From Nocardioides daphniae (lineage in GTDB: Bacteria; Actinomycetota; Actinomycetes; Propionibacteriales; Nocardioidaceae), in the NCBI RefSeq assembly GCF_004777465.1, contig NZ_CP038462.1, positions 3,494,817 through 3,558,816 on the forward strand: a stretch of DNA of 64,000 bases, read 5' to 3'. A model generated the notes under the pieces. The model was not told the origin of the DNA and made no database searches. It worked only from the letters and a program-made list of their open reading frames with translations. How positions within the stretch are numbered: position 1 is the stretch's first letter; every line of letters starts with the position of its first letter. Below are positions 34,464 to 44,878 of the stretch, piece after piece. A program made the translations under genes and the position numbers.

Positions 34464-35540
34464 ATGACCCTGACCCTCCACGTCGACGGCCCCCGCTGGC
34501 GCGACCACCTGGTCGCCGTCGCCGAGCGCACCCCCGGCATGGTCCCGGTCGCCAAGGGCAACGGCTACGGCTTCGGCCTCCCCCGCCTCGCCAGGCGTAC
34601 GCAGTGGCTCGCCGACCGGGGTGCCGCTGCGGGCCACACGTGGGGCGACGTCCTCGCGGTCGGCACGTACGACGAGATCGGCGAGGTGGCCAGCCGCTAC
34701 GACGGCAGCATCCTGGTGCTGACCCCGTGGCGCCCGTTCGGGGCGGCCCTCGACGTCGACCCGGCGCTCGCGCACCGGGTGATCCACACGGTGAGCCGCG
34801 CCGAGGACCTCGCCACGCTGCTGGAGCGCCAGCCCGACGCGCGCTACGTGCTGGAGCTCGTCACCTCGATGCTGCGCCACGGCATGACCGGGCGCGAGCT
34901 GCGGGGCCTCGGCGGCCTCACCGCCCGCGGCACCCTCGAGGGCGTCGCCATGCACCTCCCGCTCGCCCAGGGATCGCACCTGTCGCAGGTGCAGCGCCTG
35001 GTCACCGACGCGATCGCTGCCGACCTGCCGACCCGCACGCTGTGGGTCAGCCACCTCACGCGCTCCGAGCTCGACCGGTTGCGCACGTCGTACTCCGACT
35101 TCACCATCCGTCCGCGCATCGGCACCGACCTGTGGCTGGGTGACCGTGGCGCGCTGAAGGTGACCGCGCAGGTGCTCGACGTGCACGCCGTCGAGCGTGG
35201 CGACGTCTTCGGCTACCGCTCGCGCACCGCCCCGAAGAGCGGCCACGTCCTGGTCGTCTCCGGCGGCACCGCGCACGGCATCGGCCTGGAGGCCCCGTCC
35301 GGCGACCAGTCCCTGAAGGCGCGCGCGGCCACCCTGGCCCGGGGCGGCCTGGACGCGGTCGGCTTCGTGCGCAGCCCCTACTCGATCGGCGGCAAGCAGC
35401 GGCTCTTCGCCGAGCCGCCGCACATGCAGGCCTCGATGCTCTTCCTGCCGCACGGCTCGCAGGTGCCCCAGGTGGGCGACGAGATCGACGTGCGGGTGCG
35501 CTTCACGGCCACCGCCTTCGACCGCGTCGAGGTCTCCTGA
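34464..35540 (+). CDS. Alanine-racemase-like PLP enzyme
   Basis: A 358-residue PLP enzyme with the fold-III racemase start MVPVAKGNGYGFG, in which Lys 30 or thereabouts would hold PLP, followed by TIRPRIGTDLWLGDRGALKV in the C-terminal domain. The barrel is present but other Alr hallmarks are weak, so it may be a variant racemase rather than the housekeeping Alr. It starts one base after the FemX gene stop, in one transcript that ends at the hairpin at 35618-35648. Product may supply the bridge amino acid. Confidence 0.75.
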   Translation: MTLTLHVDGPRWRDHLVAVAERTPGMVPVAKGNGYGFGLPRLARRTQWLADRGAAAGHTWGDVLAVGTYDEIGEVASRYDGSILVLTPWRPFGAALDVDPALAHRVIHTVSRAEDLATLLERQPDARYVLELVTSMLRHGMTGRELRGLGGLTARGTLEGVAMHLPLAQGSHLSQVQRLVTDAIAADLPTRTLWVSHLTRSELDRLRTSYSDFTIRPRIGTDLWLGDRGALKVTAQVLDVHAVERGDVFGYRSRTAPKSGHVLVVSGGTAHGIGLEAPSGDQSLKARAATLARGGLDAVGFVRSPYSIGGKQRLFAEPPHMQASMLFLPHGSQVPQVGDEIDVRVRFTATAFDRVEVS

Positions 35541-35617
35541 GCGAGCGAAGGTGGCGCACAGACTCGGTCGGGCGCTGACACCAGCGCACCGCTGACCGGC
35601 CGAGAGACATCCCCGGC

Positions 35618-35648
35618 GGCCCCGCGGCTCACCCTACGCCGCGGGGCC
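35618..35648 (+). terminator. Terminator of the femX-alr-like operon
   Basis: A perfect 11-bp stem GGCCCCGCGGC / GCCGCGGGGCC with a 9-base loop, followed by CCACTCATTTCT. About 78 bases after the racemase stop. The remaining bases to 35767 show no gene. Confidence 0.8.
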
Positions 35649-35767
35649 CCACTCATTTCTGGGGCGAGTCGGCCCGCCGAGCCGCTTCGTCGCCGCCGCA
35701 CAGGCCGGCCTCGATGCCTTTCCTACCCCGGGCGCGTAGGCACATCGCGACGTGGGCCACTACAGCC

Positions 35768-36241
35768 TCAGGCTGCGAAGCACTTGATCTCGCGGGCCGG
35801 CGAAGCGGCCACGTCGGGGGTGTCAATCGCCCCGACGATGTCCACGTCGACCCGGGAGCGGTACTCGTAGGTCTTCGAGCTGGTGTCGCACGACTTCGTG
35901 TGGATGGTCTTCTGCGTGCAGCCAGACTTGATGGTCTTCGTCGTAGAACCCGACACCCGATTCCACGTGTCGCTTCCGGGGCTGCGGCGCTCGATCCACA
36001 CCTTGACCTTGGCCCGCTTCGTCGGATCAGCCTTGGCCAGCTTCCAGCACCCCTTGGTGCGCAGGGTGTCCGCAGGCTTCTCACGGACGATCTCAGCGAC
36101 GGTGACAAAGAATTTGGTCGGTTTGGCGGCTGCTTGACCGCTCTCATGGACGGGCGGGGAACCAGTGGCCCCGGCGGATGCCGCCGAAGCGGTGAGGGTC
36201 AGGGGAAGCGCGAGGCAGAGGGAGACGAGTGTCCGTTTCAT
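35768..36241 (-). CDS. Secreted hypothetical protein with disulfide-type cysteines
   Basis: A 157-residue protein with a signal peptide (LVSLCLALPLTLTASAASAG) and a mature part rich in Lys and Thr: VAEIVREKPADTLRTKGCWKLA, VSGSTTKTIKSGCTQKTIHTKSCDT and a terminal IKCFAA give four Cys, likely two disulfides. Strand-rich and no family recognised. Starts at ATG 36241; GTG 36250 would add three residues. It stands alone between the femX operon and a pentapeptide gene. Role unknown. Confidence 0.65.
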   Translation of the reverse strand: MKRTLVSLCLALPLTLTASAASAGATGSPPVHESGQAAAKPTKFFVTVAEIVREKPADTLRTKGCWKLAKADPTKRAKVKVWIERRSPGSDTWNRVSGSTTKTIKSGCTQKTIHTKSCDTSSKTYEYRSRVDVDIVGAIDTPDVAASPAREIKCFAA

Positions 36242-36413
36242 GCGGGGCACAGTAACGATTCACGCCGACACCGTGCCGTGCGTCCTACGCTCCGGTCGCT
36301 CATCCCCAGTGAGGGATGAGCGAAGCCGTCCCGTGGCTGTCGTGGTCGGAGCCTGAGTCACCGGGTCACGGGCTGAGTAGGATCCCTCCATCCAGAAGAG
36401 GAAGGAGCGACGG

Positions 36414-37322
36414 TTGAATCGCCACCCCGTCTCGAGCCCGTCAGGTGCGCTCGTGGATGCCGTCGAACAGCTCGGGCACACGAAGATCTCCGTGCGCATT
36501 GGCGCGATCTACGCCCTCGGTCATCTCGCCCTGCACGACGACCAGCTGCTGGACGTGGTCGACCGCATCCTCAGCGCCCACCTGCGCCTGGTCTTCCACG
36601 AGATCAACCACGACGTCCGGCCAGCAGCCTCCCCCCTCTCCGACGACCTTGGACCGGACCCGGCTCCCTCACCGCAGGCGAGGGAGACCACCAGTGCGCC
36701 CCAGGCCGCGTTCGAGGAGGCCACCGCCTGCTTGCGAGCGCTCAGCATGGTCGCGGAGAAGTCACCGTTCGACGGCTTCCGTCTGGACCACGTGCGCTGG
36801 CCGTCAGGGACCTGGGGTCCCGACGTCCGTGCCACCAAGGTCAACGCCCCTGGCGCAGACCTGCGCGGCGTGAGCCTCTGCGGCGCAGAGCTCACCCACG
36901 CTGATCTCTCCAACGCCAGCTGGGCCCACGGCGCCCTGGCCGATGCAGTGCTGGCGGGCGCCGACCTGAGTCACGCCGACCTGTCCAGCGCCGACCTGTC
37001 CAACGCCGACCTGAGTGGCACCGACCTCACCGGGGCACATCTTGTCCGCGCAGATCTCACCGGGGCCAACCTCACCGCGGCCTATCTGGCGCACGCCGAC
37101 CTGACGGCAGCGGACCTCACCACGGTCAGGTGCGAGGGAGCCGATCTGACGGGGGCCGACCTCAGCCACGCCGACCTCACCGAGGCGGAGCTGTCCGGAG
37201 CCGACCTCACCGGGTCTGTGGTGGACGAGGCCACCTACGCCAGGCACAGGGTGGAGTTGGCCCAGTGGGAGCTCACGGACGGCGAGCTCCGGCGTGCCCA
37301 GGACGCGACCACAGGTCGTTGA
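36414..37322 (+). CDS. Pentapeptide-repeat protein
   Basis: A 302-residue protein. Residues ~20-60 (LGHTKISVRIGAIYALGHLALHDDQLLDVVDRIL) match the N-terminal helix pair that leads many pentapeptide proteins. Residues ~140-275 are tandem A(D/N)LxX units (ADLSHADLSSADLSNADL), giving a right-handed quadrilateral beta-helix of about 27 repeats. Start TTG 36414 has GGAAGGAG 6 bases upstream. Members can mimic DNA and protect gyrase, but this is not known here. Confidence 0.85.
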   Translation: MNRHPVSSPSGALVDAVEQLGHTKISVRIGAIYALGHLALHDDQLLDVVDRILSAHLRLVFHEINHDVRPAASPLSDDLGPDPAPSPQARETTSAPQAAFEEATACLRALSMVAEKSPFDGFRLDHVRWPSGTWGPDVRATKVNAPGADLRGVSLCGAELTHADLSNASWAHGALADAVLAGADLSHADLSSADLSNADLSGTDLTGAHLVRADLTGANLTAAYLAHADLTAADLTTVRCEGADLTGADLSHADLTEAELSGADLTGSVVDEATYARHRVELAQWELTDGELRRAQDATTGR

Positions 37323-37349
37323 GACCGTTCCGCGGAAGTCGTCGCCGTC

Positions 37350-38756
37350 TCAGGTCCGGAGGGAAGCCGTCTCCCGGGGCTCCTCCCGTCCTACCGGGTC
37401 CTCATCCGGATCCAGCACCCCGCGCACGACCATCGTCACCAGCCACAGCTGGGCGGCCAGACGCAGCACGATCGCGGCCCAGTAGACGACCGAGTACTCA
37501 CCCTGCGCAGGCGCCAGGAAGCCGCCCAGCCACCACCAGACGGCGGCGAAGTAGAAGATCTCGCCGGCCTGCCAGATCAGCAGGTCGCGCCACCTGGGGT
37601 GGGCGAGGACGGCCAGCGGCAGCAGCCAGAGGACGTACTGCGGGGAGTAGACCTTGTTGACCAGCAGGAAGCCGGCCAGGATCAGGAAGCCCAGCTGGGC
37701 GAAGCGAGGCGTCGACGGGGCCTTGAGCCCCAGCACCAGCACCCCGGCGCACCAGAGCAGGAAGAAGGCCCACGACCCGAGGTTGATGGTGTCGACGTCG
37801 ATCCAGGCGCCCGGGCCCATCCACTGCTGGGCCAGCAGCCACACCGACCCGAGGTCGGCGCCGCGGTCGGAGTTGAACGTCCAGAAGACCTTCCACTCCG
37901 CCGGGCCCGTGACCAGCGCCGGCACGTTGGCCAGCAGCCAGGCGATCACCGCCGCCGAGAAGGCGCTGGCCAGCGCCGCCCAGCGCCGGTTGCGCAGGCA
38001 GAGCACGAGCACGGCACCCAGCAGGAAGAGCGGGTAGAGCTTCACCGCCGTTCCGAGCCCGATCAGCACCCCGGTCAGCACCGGCCGCTCCCGGGCCCAG
38101 GCCCACGCCGCGCCGGCGACGAAGACGACGGCCAGCAGGTCCCAGTTCATGATGCCGGTGAGCGCCAGCGTCGGGGCGAGGGCGAAGCCGGCGGCGTCCC
38201 AGGGTCGGCGGCGGGTCACCCCGGCCAGCAGCCACGTCGTGGCCAGCGCCACCAGGCCGAAGCCGACCGCGTTGACCGCGACGTACACGGTGCCCTCGCG
38301 AGCCAGGTCTCGCTCCGGGTCGTCGACGTCGGGGGCGCCACTCAGCGCCCAGGTGACGATGCCGGTGCCCCAGGCCCAGTAGGAGATCCCGACGGGATAC
38401 TCCATGACCTCGAACTCGGCACGCACCTCCGGGTCGTCGGTGTAGGGCCAGTGCAGGTCGGACATGCCGCGCCAGCCGTAGAGGTACGGCAGGTCGGAGT
38501 AGCACATGTGGCTGTAGCGCTGGGTGGTGTCCTGCCACTCCTCCTCGGCGCAGGGCGCCTTGGAGAGCATGCCCGCCGCGAAGGTGAGCGCGGTCAGCAG
38601 CAGCAGCACCCGGACCGGGGACCACCACGGGTGGCGACCCGCCCGTCTGCCCATCGGCCCCCCGACGGACTCCGACAGCGCGGCGACCGTCGGGTCGTCG
38701 CGGGTGGGGTGCACCCACGACGACTCACTCACCGACCCTCCCACCGGCGAGCTCAC
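37350..38756 (-). CDS. Membrane glycosyltransferase, GT87/DUF2029-like
   Basis: A 468-residue protein with about 10-12 membrane helices in the pattern of polyprenol-phosphate-mannose-dependent mannosyltransferases: an N-terminal extracellular loop (CAEEEWQDTTQRYSHMCYSDLPYLYGWRG) then HWPYTDDP and EYPVGISYW, and the later VNKVYSPQYVLWLLPL. The GTG start at 38756 is 3 bases after the PBP stop; a second GTG at 38732 has a better ribosome site (GGGAGGG). Same strand and very close to the PBP suggests co-transcription and a cell-envelope sugar role. Confidence 0.75.
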   Translation of the reverse strand: MSSPVGGSVSESSWVHPTRDDPTVAALSESVGGPMGRRAGRHPWWSPVRVLLLLTALTFAAGMLSKAPCAEEEWQDTTQRYSHMCYSDLPYLYGWRGMSDLHWPYTDDPEVRAEFEVMEYPVGISYWAWGTGIVTWALSGAPDVDDPERDLAREGTVYVAVNAVGFGLVALATTWLLAGVTRRRPWDAAGFALAPTLALTGIMNWDLLAVVFVAGAAWAWARERPVLTGVLIGLGTAVKLYPLFLLGAVLVLCLRNRRWAALASAFSAAVIAWLLANVPALVTGPAEWKVFWTFNSDRGADLGSVWLLAQQWMGPGAWIDVDTINLGSWAFFLLWCAGVLVLGLKAPSTPRFAQLGFLILAGFLLVNKVYSPQYVLWLLPLAVLAHPRWRDLLIWQAGEIFYFAAVWWWLGGFLAPAQGEYSVVYWAAIVLRLAAQLWLVTMVVRGVLDPDEDPVGREEPRETASLRT

Positions 38757-38759
38757 CTG

Positions 38760-41044
<2,285 letters not shown>

Positions 41045-41114
41045 GACGCAAGGGTAGAGGGGAATCCGAGGAGGACCCGATTGTTGGCGGTGCGGTCCAG
41101 TCTGGACCTGGCCG

Positions 41115-41135
41115 GATATATCGGTACGATAGATC
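41115..41135. promoter_or_regulatory. Candidate PadR operator
   Basis: A 21-bp inverted repeat, GAT-a-TATCG-gta-CGATA-g-ATC, ending 2 bases before the PadR start codon (41138). It lies in the divergent gap between the PBP and PadR genes. Binding would block initiation of padR-ino1, so it suggests autorepression. Confidence 0.6.
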
Positions 41136-41137
41136 GC

Positions 41138-41785
41138 ATGTCACGACGCGGCGAGACGATCGAGCTGGCAGTCCTCGGGCTGCTGCACGAGGGTCCGCTG
41201 CACGGGTACGAGCTGCGCCGCCGCCTCAACCTGATGCTGGGGTGGGGTCTCGGGCGAGTGCTCTCGTACGGCTCCCTCTACCCGGCCCTGAAGAAGATGT
41301 CGCGCGGCGGCCTGATCAGCGAGGACGACTCCGTCCCCACCCTGGTCACGGGTCGTCCCCGGATCGTCTACCGGGTGACCGACGACGGCCGCGCGGCCTT
41401 CGCGCGACTCATGTCGGAGGCGGGACCCTCCGCCTGGGAGGACGACGACTTCGGGATCCGTTTCAGCTTCTTCGCCTCGGCACCCACCGAGATCCGCCTG
41501 CGGGTCCTCGAGGGGCGTCGTACGCGGTTGGAGGAGCGTCTGGCACGCGTCCGGACCGACCTGGAACGGTCACCGAGGAAGGCCGACCGCTACGCCTCGG
41601 AGTTCCACCGCCACCGCGTCGAGTCCGTCGAGCGCGAGGTCCGTTGGCTCTCCGACCTGATCGCTGCAGAGCGCGAGCGGCAGGAGACCCGGGGTGGGGC
41701 CGGCCGGCCGGAGCACCCGCAGCACCAGACAGAGAACCACGCAGGACACCACTCAGAACACGGTCACGCCGCCCCCGGCGCCTGA
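41138..41785 (+). CDS. PadR family transcriptional regulator
   Basis: A 215-residue repressor-like protein. The N-terminal winged helix ([46 protein letters not shown]) is typical PadR; the C-terminal part ([38 protein letters not shown]) is the helical dimer domain, followed by a His-rich tail ([18 protein letters not shown]) that might bind metal. It precedes ino1 by 27 bases on the same strand, an arrangement seen in other actinobacteria, so control of inositol synthesis is likely. Confidence 0.88.
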   Translation: MSRRGETIELAVLGLLHEGPLHGYELRRRLNLMLGWGLGRVLSYGSLYPALKKMSRGGLISEDDSVPTLVTGRPRIVYRVTDDGRAAFARLMSEAGPSAWEDDDFGIRFSFFASAPTEIRLRVLEGRRTRLEERLARVRTDLERSPRKADRYASEFHRHRVESVEREVRWLSDLIAAERERQETRGGAGRPEHPQHQTENHAGHHSEHGHAAPGA

Positions 41786-41812
41786 CCCCAGCAAGGATTG
41801 AAGGAGAGCCCC

Positions 41813-42894
41813 ATGAGTTCAGTACGGGTTGGGATCGTCGCGTGGGCAACTGCGCCACCTCGCTCATCCAGGGCGTGGAGTACTACAAGGACGCGGACCC
41901 GGCGGGCACCGTCCCCGGGCTCATGCACGTCAAGTTCGGTGACTACCACGTCTCCGACGTGAAGTTCGTCGCCGCGTTCGACGTCGACGCCAAGAAGGTC
42001 GGCTTCGACCTCTCGGAGGCCATCAACAACTCCGAGAACAACACCATCAAGATCACCGACGTCCCGCCGCTCGGCGTGACCGTCCAGCGTGGCCCGACCC
42101 TCGACGGCCTCGGCAAGTACTACTCGATGACCATCGAGGAGTCCGACGCCGTCGCGGTCGACGTGGTCCAGGCGCTCAAGGACGCCGAGGTCGACGTGCT
42201 CGTCTCCTACCTCCCGGTGGGCTCCGAGGACGCGGACAAGTTCTACGCCCAGTGCGCCATCGACGCGGGTGTGGCCTTCGTCAACGCGCTGCCCGTCTTC
42301 ATCGCCTCCGACCCCGAGTGGGCCGCGAAGTTCGAGGCGGCCGGCGTGCCGATCGTCGGTGACGACATCAAGTCGCAGGTCGGTGCCACCATCACCCACC
42401 GCGTGATGGCGAAGCTGTTCGAGGACCGTGGCGTGACGCTGGACCGCACCTACCAGCTCAACGTCGGCGGCAACATGGACTTCAAGAACATGCTCGAGCG
42501 CGAGCGCCTCGAGTCCAAGAAGGTCTCCAAGACCCAGGCCGTCACCTCGAACCTGACCGGTTCGCTGGCCGGCAAGATCGACGACAAGAACGTCCACATC
42601 GGCCCGTCCGACTACGTGGCGTGGCTCGACGACCGCAAGTGGGCGTACGTCCGCCTCGAGGGCCGCGCGTTCGGTGACGTCCCGCTCAACCTGGAGTACA
42701 AGCTCGAGGTCTGGGACTCGCCCAACTCGGCCGGCATCATCATCGACGCCGTCCGTGCCGCGAAGATCGCGCTCGACCGGGGCATCGGTGGCCCGATCCT
42801 CCCGGCCTCGGCCTACCTGATGAAGTCGCCGCCGGTGCAGATGGCCGACGACGAGGGCCGCGCCAAGCTCGAGGCCTTCATCATCGGCGCCTGA
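41813..42894 (+). CDS. ino1: Inositol-3-phosphate (myo-inositol-1-phosphate) synthase (frameshifted)
   Basis: A 361-codon NAD-dependent enzyme converting glucose-6-phosphate to inositol-1-phosphate, the first step to phosphatidylinositol and mycothiol. The frame breaks at residue 9: one G is missing in GTCGCGTGGGC (near 41839) and restoring it gives [18 protein letters not shown], the NAD-binding start. Downstream motifs match the actinobacterial form: [31 protein letters not shown] and [27 protein letters not shown] lies before the ATG. Confidence 0.95.
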
Positions 42895-42914
42895 GCCACC
42901 TCGTACGACCCCGG

Positions 42915-42944
42915 ACCCCCGTCGCCCCTGTGGGCGGCGGGGGT
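42915..42944 (+). terminator. Terminator of the padR-ino1 operon
   Basis: ACCCCCGTCGCCC (42915-42927) pairs with GGGCGGCGGGGGT (42932-42944) with one wobble pair and a 4-base loop, 20 bases after the ino1 stop. Confidence 0.75.
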
Positions 42945-42989
42945 TCGTCGTTCCGTGGACGACGTGTCGCGCCCCGGCTGCCGCCAGGG

Positions 42990-43256
42990 TCAGCGCACCA
43001 CGTCGTACACGAGTCTCGTGATCCCGTTCGCGTACGTCCTGGCCTCGGCGACCGCGAGCCGGCGCTTCGGCTGGGCCACACCAGCAGGCCGCGGTGGTTG
43101 AGGTTGAGCAGGCGTGAGCCCTCGCGGACCGGGCCGCGGGTGAAGGTCTTGACGACCTGCGGGCCCAACTCGGAGATCCGCGGCAGGTCGCTGACCAGCG
43201 CCCACACCGTCGCGGGCGGCGACGTCGACGGACTGCTCGATGTGCTTGAGGATCAG
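42990..43256 (-). pseudogene. SRPBCC family gene, broken
   Basis: Reading on the minus strand, ILKHIEQSVDVAAR, then VWALVSDLPRISELGPQVVKTF and GSRLLNLNHRGLLVW, then RRLAVAEARTYANGITRL lie in three frames. Together they resemble a small START-fold protein of ~85 residues, shorter than usual (140+). No good start codon or ribosome site is found; CTG 43256 is only a guess. Because it is short, shifted twice and lacks a start, true decay is possible in addition to sequencing error. It is downstream of the tRNA nucleotidyltransferase gene. Confidence 0.45.
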
Positions 43257-43313
43257 TGCCGCGTGCTCTTGGTCGCAATGAGCGCCAGTGTCGCGGCTCC
43301 CTGCGCGCCGGGT

Positions 43314-44768
43314 CTACCCCTGCGCGCGCTGCTCCCACCACGTACGCAGCGCAGCCTCGGCCGCCTCGGGGCTCTGCGGCCCCTCGTCGAGGCGCAGCTC
43401 CAGCAGGAACTTGTAGGCCTCGCCGACCTCACGCCCGGGCTTGAGCCCGAGGATCTCCATGATCTGGGTGCCGTCGAGGTCCGGACGCACGGCGTCCATC
43501 TCCTCCTTCTCGGCGAGGTGGGCGATGCGGGCCTCGAGCTCGTCGTACGTCCGGCGCAGCCGCGCCGCCTTGCGCGCGTTGCGCGTGGTGCAGTCGGCGC
43601 GGGTGAGGATGTGGAGGCGCTCGAGCTGGTCGCCGGCGTCACGCACGTAGCGGCGCACGGCGGAGTCGGTCCACTCCCCGCTGCCGTAGCCGTGGAAGCG
43701 CAGGTGCAGCTCGACCAGCTTGCTGACCGCGTCGATCTCGTCGTTGGAGAAGCGCAGCGCCTTCATCCGCTTGCGGGTGATCTTGGCGCCGACCACGTCG
43801 TGGTGGTGGAAGGTGACGGTGCCGTCCTCGACGAACTTGCGCGTGCGCGGCTTGCCCACGTCGTGCATCAGGGCGGCGAAGCGGGCCACGAAGTCGGGTC
43901 CGCCGAGACGGTCCTCCTGGTCGATGGTCTGCTCGAGCACGGTCAGCGTGTGCTCGTAGACGTCCTTGTGGCGGTGGTGCTCGTCGCGCTCCAGCGCCAG
44001 CGCCGGCAGCTCGGGCAGCACCAGCTCGGCCAGCCCGGTCTCCACCAGCAGGGTCAGCCCGCGGCGCGGCCAGGGCGCGCAGATCAGCTTCACCAGCTCG
44101 TCACGGACCCGCTCGGCGGAGATGATCTCGATGCGCGGGGCCATCTCCTTCATCGCCTCGACCACCTCGGGGGCGACGTCGAAGCCGAGCTGGGCGGCGA
44201 AGCGGGCGGCCCGCATCATCCGCAGCGGGTCGTCGGAGAAGGAGTCCTGCGGACGGCCCGGCGTGCGGAGCACGCGCTGCGCCAGGTCGACCACGCCGTG
44301 GTGCGGGTCCTCGAAGGCGCGACCCGGGACGGCGACCGCCATCGCGTTGACGGTGAAGTCGCGGCGGCCCAGGTCGCCGGCCAGGCTGTCACCGAAGTCG
44401 ACCTCGGGCTTGCGGGAGTCGGGGTCGTAGGACTCGGCGCGGTACGTCGTGATCTCGACCTGCCAGTCGCCCTTGCGGCAGCCGATGGTGCCGAAGGCGC
44501 GGCCCATGTCCCAGGTGGCGTCGGCCCAGCCCTTCAGCAGCCGCTCGGTCTCGTCGGGTCGGGCCGAGGTGGTGAAGTCGAGGTCGTTCTGCAGGCGGCC
44601 GAGCATGGCGTCGCGCACCGGGCCGCCGACCAGGAAGAGCTCGTGGCCGGCGGCGGCGAACCGCTCGCCCAGCGGATCGATGACCTCGCTGATCCGGTCC
44701 AGCTCCGCGCCGACGGCCTGCTGGATCTCGACCATGCTGAGGGCGGGGGGAAGCGCTGCGTCGGACAC
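43314..44768 (-). CDS. CCA tRNA nucleotidyltransferase
   Basis: A 484-residue enzyme that adds or repairs the CCA end of tRNAs. The nucleotidyltransferase head has LFLVGGPVRDAMLGR, the metal pair DLDF, and GRRDFTVNAMAV; then an RNA-binding DDPLRMMRAARFAAQLGF; the C-terminal HD domain has FAALMHDVGKPRTR and HHHDVVGAKITRKRMKAL. Start is GTG 44768. The actinobacterial enzyme with an HD domain is often called pcnA or cca. It is divergent from the DUF6049 gene, as in mycobacteria. Confidence 0.93.
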   Translation of the reverse strand: MSDAALPPALSMVEIQQAVGAELDRISEVIDPLGERFAAAGHELFLVGGPVRDAMLGRLQNDLDFTTSARPDETERLLKGWADATWDMGRAFGTIGCRKGDWQVEITTYRAESYDPDSRKPEVDFGDSLAGDLGRRDFTVNAMAVAVPGRAFEDPHHGVVDLAQRVLRTPGRPQDSFSDDPLRMMRAARFAAQLGFDVAPEVVEAMKEMAPRIEIISAERVRDELVKLICAPWPRRGLTLLVETGLAELVLPELPALALERDEHHRHKDVYEHTLTVLEQTIDQEDRLGGPDFVARFAALMHDVGKPRTRKFVEDGTVTFHHHDVVGAKITRKRMKALRFSNDEIDAVSKLVELHLRFHGYGSGEWTDSAVRRYVRDAGDQLERLHILTRADCTTRNARKAARLRRTYDELEARIAHLAEKEEMDAVRPDLDGTQIMEILGLKPGREVGEAYKFLLELRLDEGPQSPEAAEAALRTWWEQRAQG

Positions 44769-44878
44769 GAGGAGCCAGTCTAGGCCACGTGGGGCCCCAC
44801 GCCGTGGTCGAGAAGACGGCCCGCCGACGCGCAGACGGCCAACCCGGCACCCACCCGCGCAACAACTAGGATCGCGGG

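Noticed and set aside
36840..37220. Repeated GCCGACCT DNA as satellite repeat
   Set aside because: It is the coding series for pentapeptide units.
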